This document shows positions 43,335-50,626 of a stretch of DNA of 64,000 nucleotides, in pieces. This stretch comes from Falsochrobactrum tianjinense. Its GTDB lineage: Bacteria > Pseudomonadota > Alphaproteobacteria > Rhizobiales > Rhizobiaceae. The stretch's first letter is position 1. Every line of letters starts with the position of its first letter. The stretch is from assembly GCF_019100495.1 (NCBI RefSeq), contig NZ_JAHRVA010000004.1, positions 1-64,000 on the forward strand, in the 5' to 3' direction. The notes beneath the pieces are model-generated. The model ran no database searches. It worked only from the letters and a program-made list of their open reading frames with translations, and was not told the origin of the DNA. Both the position numbers and the translations under genes were made by a program.

Positions 43335-44822
43335 TTGACCATAAGCAAATCATCCGCCACATCCCTCGCCCATAAAACCATTTTCGGGCTGCCATTGGCG
43401 GTCATTTTTATATTGTGCTATTTTGCTTTTCAGGCCCTTCTCGTTACCTTCGCATCCAATGGCGCGGGGCTTGACGATGCAGAACAACTCGCAAATATCA
43501 GCTATCTCGACTGGGGTTATGGCGGCTCGCAGCCGCCGCTCTATACATGGATAGCCAGCCTTGCCACGTCCATACTCGGCACATCGATGCTGACGCTGCA
43601 AATCGTCAAATTCAGCATCCTCGCCAGCCTGTTTCTGAGCATTTTCGCTGCCATGCGGCTCTTGGGTTTTTCGCGCGCGGTCGCGTCGGCAGGCATGCTG
43701 GGACTGTTCCTTATTCCGCAGATCGGCTGGGAATCGCAACGCGCACTTACCCATTCTGTAGCTGGAACCGCCGGTTGCGGTTGGGCATTCTGCGCCTTCG
43801 CCTGGCATATGCGCGCGCGCCACCCCGTTTCCGCAGCCGCTCTGGGCATCACAATGGTTGCAGCCATTCTGGGTAAGTTTAATGCCTCGCTTTTCGTCGT
43901 CACGCTGATCCTAACCGGCCTGTCGATCCCGGAATATCGCAAGATCCTGCTCTCAAAGCTCTCTATCGTCACTGCTCTTGCCTTTACGATCTGCATTGCC
44001 CCCACCGGTCTGTGGATGCTCCAGCATAAATCAAGCGTCATCGCCCGCGCGGAAAAGCTGCAAATCGGCGTATCGGGAAATCTGTTCCTTGACCGTATCA
44101 ACGGCATCGAGAGCTATATCGAGGCGGCGTTCCTGTTCTCGATTCTGGTGGCGGCAATTGCCGGTATCATTGCTCTAATTCACATGGGCAAACGCACAGC
44201 ACCTGAACGAGCCTTCACGCCGGGCGAAAGATTCATGCGCCACATCATCGTCATTGGCATGCTGATCGTTCTGGCGGGCGTTGTGATAATTGGTATCAAT
44301 AATATCAAGGACCGCTGGTTGCAACCGGTTCTCTTCCTCGCCCCCGCAACCATCGCCGGCCTGTTTGCCCGCTACCGAAGCGGCAGCCGTGCCTTGGCGG
44401 ATTTCACGGCGGCGGGCATCGTAGCAGCGCTCATAGTTCCACCGATCCTGAGCTACTATTTGACATACGGCTCTGGCACACCGCCTTACGGGCAGCTGGA
44501 CTATCAGCGTCTATATGCCGAAGTGCAGACACACGGCCAGTTCAGAACGATCCTAACCGATAATACGCAAATAGCTGGCAATTTCAGGCTTTTCGATCCC
44601 GCAATTCAGGTTATTCATCCCGAAACCCCAGCCGGAGCCTCCAGGGTGTCAAAGCCGGTTCTGGTAATGTGGTTCGGTGATGCAATCCCCAATGAGCGGA
44701 TTTCAGCGCTCATGGCTGAAGCGCAAGTTGCGGCCCCGGCAGCGGACATCAATACAACAACAATAGCCTATAAAACTGCCCCGGATATGCACTTCACCGT
44801 CAGCTACTTTCTACTGAAATAA
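43335..44822 (+). CDS. Glycosyltransferase family 39-like membrane protein
   Basis: A 495-residue polytopic protein with about ten helices, first at 18-42. The acidic motif GLDDAEQLANISYLDWGYGG and the SQPPLYTWIAS element at the first periplasmic loop are typical of GT-C enzymes of the GT39/ArnT type that use polyprenyl-phosphate sugars. The C-terminal 100 residues form a soluble periplasmic part. Acceptor unknown; lipid A, protein or polysaccharide are possible. The start is TTG, with AGGG about 13 bases upstream, so the exact N terminus is uncertain. Confidence 0.78.
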   Translation: MTISKSSATSLAHKTIFGLPLAVIFILCYFAFQALLVTFASNGAGLDDAEQLANISYLDWGYGGSQPPLYTWIASLATSILGTSMLTLQIVKFSILASLFLSIFAAMRLLGFSRAVASAGMLGLFLIPQIGWESQRALTHSVAGTAGCGWAFCAFAWHMRARHPVSAAALGITMVAAILGKFNASLFVVTLILTGLSIPEYRKILLSKLSIVTALAFTICIAPTGLWMLQHKSSVIARAEKLQIGVSGNLFLDRINGIESYIEAAFLFSILVAAIAGIIALIHMGKRTAPERAFTPGERFMRHIIVIGMLIVLAGVVIIGINNIKDRWLQPVLFLAPATIAGLFARYRSGSRALADFTAAGIVAALIVPPILSYYLTYGSGTPPYGQLDYQRLYAEVQTHGQFRTILTDNTQIAGNFRLFDPAIQVIHPETPAGASRVSKPVLVMWFGDAIPNERISALMAEAQVAAPAADINTTTIAYKTAPDMHFTVSYFLLK

Positions 44823-44848
44823 AAGGCCCGGACTGAACTGTCCGGACC
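44821..44848 (-). terminator. Intrinsic terminator of the entericidin-like gene
   Basis: CCGGAC (44828-44833) and GTCCGG (44840-44845) with flanking G-C pairs form a stem that on the minus strand is followed by CCTTTTATTT. It lies 14 bases past the stop of the small lipoprotein gene and abuts the convergent glycosyltransferase stop. Confidence 0.75.
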
Positions 44849-44861
44849 CTCATAAAATCGG

Positions 44862-44996
44862 CTATTCTACTGTTTCCTGCACGGCATTCGCTGTGCTTTT
44901 AACGTCGCGCCCAACGCCGCGCACGGTATTGGCACAAGATACAAGTGTGAAAGCACACAGAATGACGGCAACCGGAACGATGCGGGATAACTTCAT
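44862..44996 (-). CDS. Entericidin-like small lipoprotein (44 aa)
   Basis: A 44-residue lipoprotein read by eye on the minus strand: MKLSRIVPVAVILCAFTL, then the lipobox LVSC (Cys21) and a short mature part CANTVRGVGRDVKSTANAVQ followed by ETVE. The NTVRGVGRDVK pattern matches EcnA/EcnB entericidins, tiny cell-envelope lipoproteins described in enterobacteria as an antidote/toxin pair linked to stationary-phase lysis. Only one gene is present here. GGAGA lies 7 bases before the ATG, and an intrinsic terminator follows the stop, which together support a real gene. Confidence 0.85.
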   Translation of the reverse strand: MKLSRIVPVAVILCAFTLVSCANTVRGVGRDVKSTANAVQETVE

Positions 44997-45174
44997 GATA
45001 ATCTCTCCATTGCGACGCGCGTTTCAAACTAATATGCCTCCCAAACTACCTCAAGCACCCGGCCCGGTATTTTGGCGGTAAAGCCGTTTCCCGGCTATCA
45101 TATAGAGAACTAGCGCAGGACTTTTCGCCGGCAAGGGAACGAACTCGCTGTTTATGCAGCTATTTATTTGCTTG

Positions 45175-46095
45175 TCAGCAGATGCGGAAAGTCTCAAATC
45201 GCCCACTGAGCCGGTAAGCCTCGAATACACTGCGCAGATGATCCGCCACAACCTGAATATGTTGTGCGGCATCGGGCTTGATGGCCATGCCGAGCTGATA
45301 GCGGCCCAGTTGCGGCAATCCGTGTTCGGCTCCAAGTGCGACGATTCCCTCACCAAGCAACGTCTTGCCAAACGGAGCGACCGCAAGATCAGCCATGATC
45401 GCCGAGCGCTGTCCGGTCGAATGCGAACTCATATAGGCAATCCGATAGGCCCGGCCTGCCTTCTCAAGCGCTTCCAGCGCATTACCGCGCCATGCACATC
45501 CCTCTTCCCATATGGAAAGCGGCAGTGGATCACGGCGATAGGCCGCGCCGCATTTGGCCCCTGCCCAGACCAAATCCTCATCCAGTAAAATCTCGGTATC
45601 GCCCTTACCGGGGACAGTGTGTGAAATATTGACCAATGCTACATCCAGGCGCCGTTCATCGAGGCGTTTTCGCAGATTGACACTTTGATCTATGACGACA
45701 TCAACGGTTACGCCAGGATGGGTCTCGGAAAATCGCTTGAGAACAAGCGGCAGAACGCATTGACCTATATCATCCGGCGAACCAAGCCGCACGACGCCTG
45801 TCACGCTCGGCGCGATAAATTTCGACACTGCCTCACGATTCAGCGCCAGCAGGCGTCGGGCATAGCCAAGCAGCACTTCCCCATCAACGGTCAGCGTGAC
45901 CGAACGCGCATCGCGAGCGAATACGGCTACGCCCAACTGTTCTTCAAGCCTCTTGATCTGCATCGACACCGCCGAAGGCGTGCGGAAAACCACATTGGCT
46001 GCGGCGGAAAAACTACCCGTATCGGAGATCGCTGCAAACGTCCGTAGCACCTCAATATCGAGCATAGGCAATGGATGCTGAACGGGTGCAGTCAT
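45175..46095 (-). CDS. LysR-family transcriptional regulator
   Basis: A 306-residue LTTR. The winged helix-turn-helix covers about residues 12-70 (LDIEVLRTFAAISDTGSFS and NVVFRTPSAVSMQIKRLEEQ, the recognition helix), followed by the type 2 periplasmic-binding-like effector domain (about 95-295; VVRLGSPDDIG, LPLVLKRFSETHPGV). The effector is unknown. GAGG precedes the ATG by 5 bases. It is divergent from the DUF1127 gene across a 155-bp region that carries a dyad, a usual arrangement for LTTR targets. Confidence 0.92.
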   Translation of the reverse strand: MTAPVQHPLPMLDIEVLRTFAAISDTGSFSAAANVVFRTPSAVSMQIKRLEEQLGVAVFARDARSVTLTVDGEVLLGYARRLLALNREAVSKFIAPSVTGVVRLGSPDDIGQCVLPLVLKRFSETHPGVTVDVVIDQSVNLRKRLDERRLDVALVNISHTVPGKGDTEILLDEDLVWAGAKCGAAYRRDPLPLSIWEEGCAWRGNALEALEKAGRAYRIAYMSSHSTGQRSAIMADLAVAPFGKTLLGEGIVALGAEHGLPQLGRYQLGMAIKPDAAQHIQVVADHLRSVFEAYRLSGRFETFRIC

Positions 46096-46151
46096 AGTGG
46101 CCTCGCGGTCTGGTTGAGGTTCAATTTTTCTGATCCAAAGCCTTTCTATAT

Positions 46152-46165
46152 TTCATTTGATTGAA
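46152..46165. promoter_or_regulatory. Dyad in the LysR/DUF1127 divergent promoter region
   Basis: TTCATTTGATTGAA (TTCA-N6-TGAA) lies 57 bases from the LysR start and 86 from the DUF1127 start. It fits the symmetric, A/T-rich half-site form of LysR-type boxes (T-N11-A), and LTTRs commonly control divergent neighbours. No experimental support can be claimed. Confidence 0.4.
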
Positions 46166-46250
46166 CGTCAAGACGGGAGCACAGTCGGCGACGATTGAGA
46201 TCCACCAACTGCAATAACGCGTTCTATTGCTTTTCATCAGGAGAATGAAA

Positions 46251-46496
46251 ATGAGCATTCAGTGTGAAACATTATCCGCTCACAGGGCCCCGCCGCTCCG
46301 GTCAGCCAACTGGCTTCATCGCGCGCGTGTTTCTATTGCACGAGGGCGTGCGGCATGGATTCGTCAAAGACGAGTAAAGCGCAGCCTTCGCGTGCTCGAA
46401 TCCCTACCGGAGCAAGTCTTGCACGATATCGGCTGGCCCAATCTCAGCGACCGCCTGCCGGATGCGCCCAACAGATCCCTTGATAAAAGATGCTGA
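46251..46496 (+). CDS. DUF1127 small protein
   Basis: An 81-residue basic protein. Its C-terminal half is a DUF1127 (YjiS-like) domain: RRVKRSLRVLESLPEQVLHDIGWPNLSDR. Small arginine-rich DUF1127 proteins in alphaproteobacteria take part in RNA turnover and phosphate or carbon adaptation in some species, and in Brucella some are targets of LysR regulator VtlR; whether this one is cannot be said. The ATG at 46251 has AGGAG 7 bases upstream; an ATG two codons earlier is too close. A strong terminator follows the stop. Confidence 0.88.
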   Translation: MSIQCETLSAHRAPPLRSANWLHRARVSIARGRAAWIRQRRVKRSLRVLESLPEQVLHDIGWPNLSDRLPDAPNRSLDKRC

Positions 46497-46500
46497 AATC

Positions 46501-46533
46501 AATTGAGGGCAGCTGCAATCTGCCCTCAATTTT
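46501..46533 (+). terminator. Intrinsic terminator of the DUF1127 gene
   Basis: AATTGAGGGCAG (46501-46512) and CTGCCCTCAATT (46520-46531) form a 12-bp perfect stem with a 7-base loop, followed by TT. It starts 4 bases past the stop. The remaining bases to 46789 hold no other feature I can support. Confidence 0.93.
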
Positions 46534-46789
46534 CCGACACTCATATACTATTATACGGCAGGCATTTAGCCGCACTATGCAACCTGAAAGTTCTATGTCT
46601 CAATACATGCCTATTCTGTTTGCGCCATGCTCTATCCCCTGTAGAGTTGGGCAGGACGCAGACGGATAGCCGGTCAAAGAACGACCGGAACGGGGCCGCA
46701 ATCTGGTCCCCGTGTCATGACGGAGGCACAAGGCTGAAACCGCGTCGGGAACCGCGGTGAAAGCTTTTGAGAATGGGAACGATCAGGCT

Positions 46790-47788
46790 ATGAATCAAGC
46801 TTCATCGATTAAGCGGTCTATTGTTTTTTTTCTTGTTCCAAATTTTTCGATGATTGCATTTGCGACAGCAATTGAACCGCTGCGCATCGCCAATCGAATG
46901 CTCGGCTATGAAGCCTATCGCTGGCGACTGACATCTGTTGACGGCAAGCCCGTCACCGCATCCAACGGTGTGGAATGTGCAGTCAATGCCTCGCTGGAGG
47001 AAGAGCGCCGATTCCTCCCGCGCGAGCAGCGACCATCCATGGTCTTTGTCTGTTCCGGCGTCTATGTCGAAGAATTCCGTAACAAATCGGTCTTTGCCTG
47101 GCTTCGTGAGGAGTTCAATCGCGGAGTGGCGGTAGGCGGCCTTTGTACCGGCGCTCATATTCTTGCCGCAGCAGGTCTGCTTTCCGGTAAACGCTGCGCA
47201 ATCCACTGGGAGAACCTGCCCGGCTTTTCCGAAGCTTTTCCCAAAGCCGAGGTCTATGCCGATCTTTTTGAAGTCGACGGAAATATATATACCTGCGCGG
47301 GCGGCACAGCTTCGCTGGATATGATGCTCAAGCTCATCGGCGACGATTTCGACAGCAATCTGGTCAACAGGATTTGCGAGCAGGCCCTCACCGACCGCGT
47401 ACGCAATCCGCATGATCGTCAACGCCTGCCCCTGCGCGCGCGCCTTGGCATCCAGAACTCGAAAATCCTGACCATCATCGAAATGATGGAAGCCAATCTT
47501 TCCGAACCGGAAGCGCTCATCAATGTAGCGCATAATATCGGTCTGTCTCGCCGCCAGGTCGAGCGACTTTTCCGACAGGAAATGGGGCGCTCCCCTGCCC
47601 GCTATTATCTGGAAATCCGCCTTGACCGCGCCCGCCATCTGCTGCTGCAATCTTCCATGCCGGTTGTGGAGGTGGCTGTTGCCTGCGGTTTTGTTTCCGC
47701 GTCGCATTTTTCCAAATGCTATCGCGAATTATACGGGCGCTCTCCACAGCAAGAGCGCGCCGAACGCAAAATGCTCGCCGCCGCATAG
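46790..47788 (+). CDS. GlxA-family AraC-type transcriptional regulator
   Basis: A 332-residue regulator with an N-terminal DJ-1/PfpI (class I GATase-like) domain (about 8-175; VVFFLVP-type start SIVFFLVPNFSM, GGLCTGAHILAAAGLL with a Cys in the nucleophile position, TCAGGTASLDMMLKL) and a C-terminal AraC double helix-turn-helix (about 225-325; ALINVAHNIGLSRRQVERLF and VVEVAVACGFVSASHFSKCY). This is the architecture of GbdR, which activates glycine betaine and dimethylglycine catabolism. The dimethylglycine dehydrogenase-like gene follows by 135 bp in the same direction. A GTG 11 codons earlier is possible. Confidence 0.88.
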   Translation: MNQASSIKRSIVFFLVPNFSMIAFATAIEPLRIANRMLGYEAYRWRLTSVDGKPVTASNGVECAVNASLEEERRFLPREQRPSMVFVCSGVYVEEFRNKSVFAWLREEFNRGVAVGGLCTGAHILAAAGLLSGKRCAIHWENLPGFSEAFPKAEVYADLFEVDGNIYTCAGGTASLDMMLKLIGDDFDSNLVNRICEQALTDRVRNPHDRQRLPLRARLGIQNSKILTIIEMMEANLSEPEALINVAHNIGLSRRQVERLFRQEMGRSPARYYLEIRLDRARHLLLQSSMPVVEVAVACGFVSASHFSKCYRELYGRSPQQERAERKMLAAA

Positions 47789-47923
47789 ACCCTCAAACCG
47801 GACTGATCGCGTCATGCCCGGTCGCCCCATGGGTGCGATTATGTCGTAGAAAGACAATTGTCGCCCCTTGCCAGCCACTATGGTCTCGTCAGTTTTGTTC
47901 CTTGCAAACTAAGGTCGCATCTA

Positions 47924-50485
47924 ATGGCAGTATTTCCTGAGAAGGCAAAAGTCGTCATCATCGGATTGGGCGGGATTGTCGGCGCATCGGTCGCCCATCA
48001 TCTCGTCGAACGAGGCTGGGACGATATTGTCGGCATAGACAAGTCCGGTATTCCGACCGATATCGGGTCGACTGCCCATGCCTCCGATTTCTGCTATGCA
48101 ACCAGTCACGACTTCCTTTCGTGCTGGACCTCGCTCTACTCGATCAATTTCTTTGAAAAAATGGGCCACTATGCGCGCATTGGCGGCATCGAGGTGGCGC
48201 GTGTTGGCGACGATGCGCGCATGAATGAACTCAAGCGCAAGGTCGTGTCGGGTAAGGCATTCGGCACCCGCGCCCGCCTGATGGAACCAGCCGAGGTCAA
48301 GGAAAAATTCCCGCTCGTCGAAGAAAGCATGGTTCAGGGCGGCATGTGGGATCCCGATGCGGGACTTGTTATTCCGCGGTCCCAGACCGTCGCAGGCAAG
48401 CTCATTGATCAGGCCGAAACTGCGGGAAAGCTCACGAGCTTCGCCAATACCCCCGCGCAGTCTCTCCTCGTTGAGAATGGCCGCATCACGGGCGTCGTCA
48501 CCCATCGCGGAACCATCAAGGCGGATCATGTTATCGTCTGTGCGGGGCTTTGGGGACGTCTGATCGCTGAAATGGTGGGCGAAGATCTGCCCGTCATGCC
48601 CATTGATCATCCGCTGACCTTCTTCGGCCCCTATAATGAATTTGCAGGCACCGGCAAGGAAATCGGCTGGCCGCTTCTGCGCGATCAGGGCAATTCGGCC
48701 TATATGCGCGACACTGGCGATCCCAAAAGCGCCGAAGGCGGGCAGATCGAGTGGGGCTATTATGAAGAAACCAATCCGCGCCTGTGCCATCCGCGCGAGC
48801 TTCAGGAAAAGCACGAAGCCCGTCTTTCGCCGTCGCAGCGCGATCTCGACATGGAGCAGGTTATCGAGCCGCTGGAACGCGCTATCGAACTGACGCCCAT
48901 CCTCGGTGAGCTTGGCTATAATGAAAGCCATTCCTTCAACGGCTTCCTTCAGGTCACGACCGATGGCGGCCCCTCTATCGGCGAAAGCCAGAAAGTGCGC
49001 GGTCTCTGGTATGCGGTTGCGATCTGGGTCAAGGACGCGCCCGGCATGGGCAAGCTGCTTGCCGACTGGATGACGGACGGTCGCACGGCGATCGACCATA
49101 ATGCCATCGACTATTCACGCTTCTATCCTCACCAGATGCAAGAGCAATATATCGAGGAGCGCTGCACTGAAACCGCGATGAAGGTCTACAATCCGGCTGT
49201 ACACCCGCGCGAGCCTTTCTCACGGGGTCGCAACATTCGCCGTTCCCCCTTTTATGAGCGGGAAAAAGAGCTTGGCGGCTATTTCATGGAATTGGGCGGT
49301 TGGGAGCGCGCGCATGGCTACGCCGCCAATGAACATCTGCTGGAAAAATATGGCGACCGCGTTCCCCTTCGCAAGGATGAATGGGATAACCGCCACTTCT
49401 GGCGCGTATCCAATGCCGAGCATCTGGCGCTGAGCGAGGATTGCGGCATCATCAACCTCTCGCATTTCGCTATGTATGACATTGAAGGTCCCGACCATGT
49501 CGAACTGATGGAATGGCTTTGCGCCGCAAAAATCGGCGGCGACGCCAATATCGGCAAGGGCATCTATACGCATTTCCTCGATGATGAGGGTATGGTGCGC
49601 GCCGACTTCACCGCTATTCGCATGACCGATCGTATTCGCATGATCAATGGTGCCGATGCAGGCCCGCGCGATTACCACTATATGCGGCGCGTGGCGCAGG
49701 ATAAGGACTTTGACGTCACCATTACCGATGTGACAGAAAAATATGTAACCATCGGCATCTGGGGGCCGAATGCCCGCGAGAACCTCAAAAAAGTCGTCGA
49801 AGAGCCGGACGGTCTGAATATCGAAAACTTCCCCTTTGCGGCGATCAAGCCGATCCGCATCGCGGGCAAGGATGTCACTGCTTTCCGCATTTCCTATGTG
49901 GGTGAACAGGGCTGGGAGCTGCATATGCGCTACGAGGACGGCCTTGCCGTCTGGGATGCATTGCGCTCGACGGGCGTGATTGCGGTTGGCGTCGAAACCT
50001 ACGCCAATACCCGCCGCATGGAAAAAAGCCTGCGCCTCCAGAATGCTGATCTGCGCACCGAATATAATCTGCTCGAAGCTGATCTCGCTCGCCCCAAGGT
50101 CAAGGAAGCCGACTTCCGGGGCAAGGCAAAGCACCTCGAATACAAGGCGCGCGATCACCAGCCGGCCATGCTGTGTACATTGGTGATGACCGAAAATGTG
50201 GATTCCAATGGCGTTGCCCGCTATCCGGTCGGCATTTTGCCAGTGATGGATCCGGAAACGGGAGAAACGCTGGTCGATAAACTCGGTCGCCGCTCCTACA
50301 CTTCCTCGATTGCCTATGGTCCAAGCATCGGCAAAAATATCGCGCTCGCCTATCTGCCCTGCGCCTATTGTCAGGAAGGCCGCAAGCTCAGCGTGGAATA
50401 TTTTGGAGAAACCTATCCGGTCGAAGTGGTCTCCATCGGCTATAAGCCGCTTTACGACCCGGAGAACCTCAAGCCGCGAAGCTGA
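47924..50485 (+). CDS. Dimethylglycine/sarcosine dehydrogenase-like flavoprotein
   Basis: An 853-residue two-module enzyme. Residues about 8-380 form a DAO-type FAD domain (VVIIGLGGIVGASVAHHLVE dinucleotide fold, GSTAHASDF carrying the histidine that binds FAD covalently in this family, RSQTVAGKLIDQAE). The C-terminal part (about 430-850) resembles aminomethyltransferase GcvT, with FRISYVGEQGWELHM and a C-terminal barrel, and would pass the released C1 unit to tetrahydrofolate. Dimethylglycine or sarcosine is the likely substrate; the exact one is not settled by sequence. ATG 47924 follows AAGG and starts the FAD fold. Confidence 0.85.
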   Translation: MAVFPEKAKVVIIGLGGIVGASVAHHLVERGWDDIVGIDKSGIPTDIGSTAHASDFCYATSHDFLSCWTSLYSINFFEKMGHYARIGGIEVARVGDDARMNELKRKVVSGKAFGTRARLMEPAEVKEKFPLVEESMVQGGMWDPDAGLVIPRSQTVAGKLIDQAETAGKLTSFANTPAQSLLVENGRITGVVTHRGTIKADHVIVCAGLWGRLIAEMVGEDLPVMPIDHPLTFFGPYNEFAGTGKEIGWPLLRDQGNSAYMRDTGDPKSAEGGQIEWGYYEETNPRLCHPRELQEKHEARLSPSQRDLDMEQVIEPLERAIELTPILGELGYNESHSFNGFLQVTTDGGPSIGESQKVRGLWYAVAIWVKDAPGMGKLLADWMTDGRTAIDHNAIDYSRFYPHQMQEQYIEERCTETAMKVYNPAVHPREPFSRGRNIRRSPFYEREKELGGYFMELGGWERAHGYAANEHLLEKYGDRVPLRKDEWDNRHFWRVSNAEHLALSEDCGIINLSHFAMYDIEGPDHVELMEWLCAAKIGGDANIGKGIYTHFLDDEGMVRADFTAIRMTDRIRMINGADAGPRDYHYMRRVAQDKDFDVTITDVTEKYVTIGIWGPNARENLKKVVEEPDGLNIENFPFAAIKPIRIAGKDVTAFRISYVGEQGWELHMRYEDGLAVWDALRSTGVIAVGVETYANTRRMEKSLRLQNADLRTEYNLLEADLARPKVKEADFRGKAKHLEYKARDHQPAMLCTLVMTENVDSNGVARYPVGILPVMDPETGETLVDKLGRRSYTSSIAYGPSIGKNIALAYLPCAYCQEGRKLSVEYFGETYPVEVVSIGYKPLYDPENLKPRS

Positions 50486-50505
50486 AGAACCGCTGGAATA
50501 ATAAT

Positions 50506-50610
50506 AAAGCGCATCCCGAAAAGTGTGAAGCGGCTTTCGGACAAGATGCGCGGTCAAAACAAATAGTTAGAGCGCCGATCTGATTGAGTCAGATCGAAAC
50601 GCGCTCTAAA
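50506..50610. repeat. Bru-RS-like palindromic repeat element
   Basis: A roughly 105-bp element between two convergent genes. It contains GCGCATC (50509-50515) paired with GATGCGC (50545-50551), and TTAGAGCG (50567-50574) paired with CGCTCTAA (50602-50609) enclosing GATCTGA/TCAGATC (50577-50583 and 50589-50595). Length, the AAGTGTGAAGCGG.. and GATCTGATTGAGTCAGATC cores and the double-hairpin form match the Brucella Bru-RS repeats as I recall them. Those repeats are known insertion sites for IS711; none is inserted here. Confidence 0.75.
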
Positions 50611-50626
50611 GCGTGTCGCGTGACTG

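Noticed and set aside
46802-47707. A 301-residue minus-strand frame opposite the GlxA regulator
   Set aside because: It is an antisense shadow of a gene with clear DJ-1 and AraC domains.
47921-50557. Two long minus-strand frames (about 390 and 445 residues) opposite the dimethylglycine dehydrogenase gene
   Set aside because: They mirror the codon periodicity of the plus-strand gene, have no recognisable domain or ribosome-binding site, and the plus-strand protein is clearly conserved.
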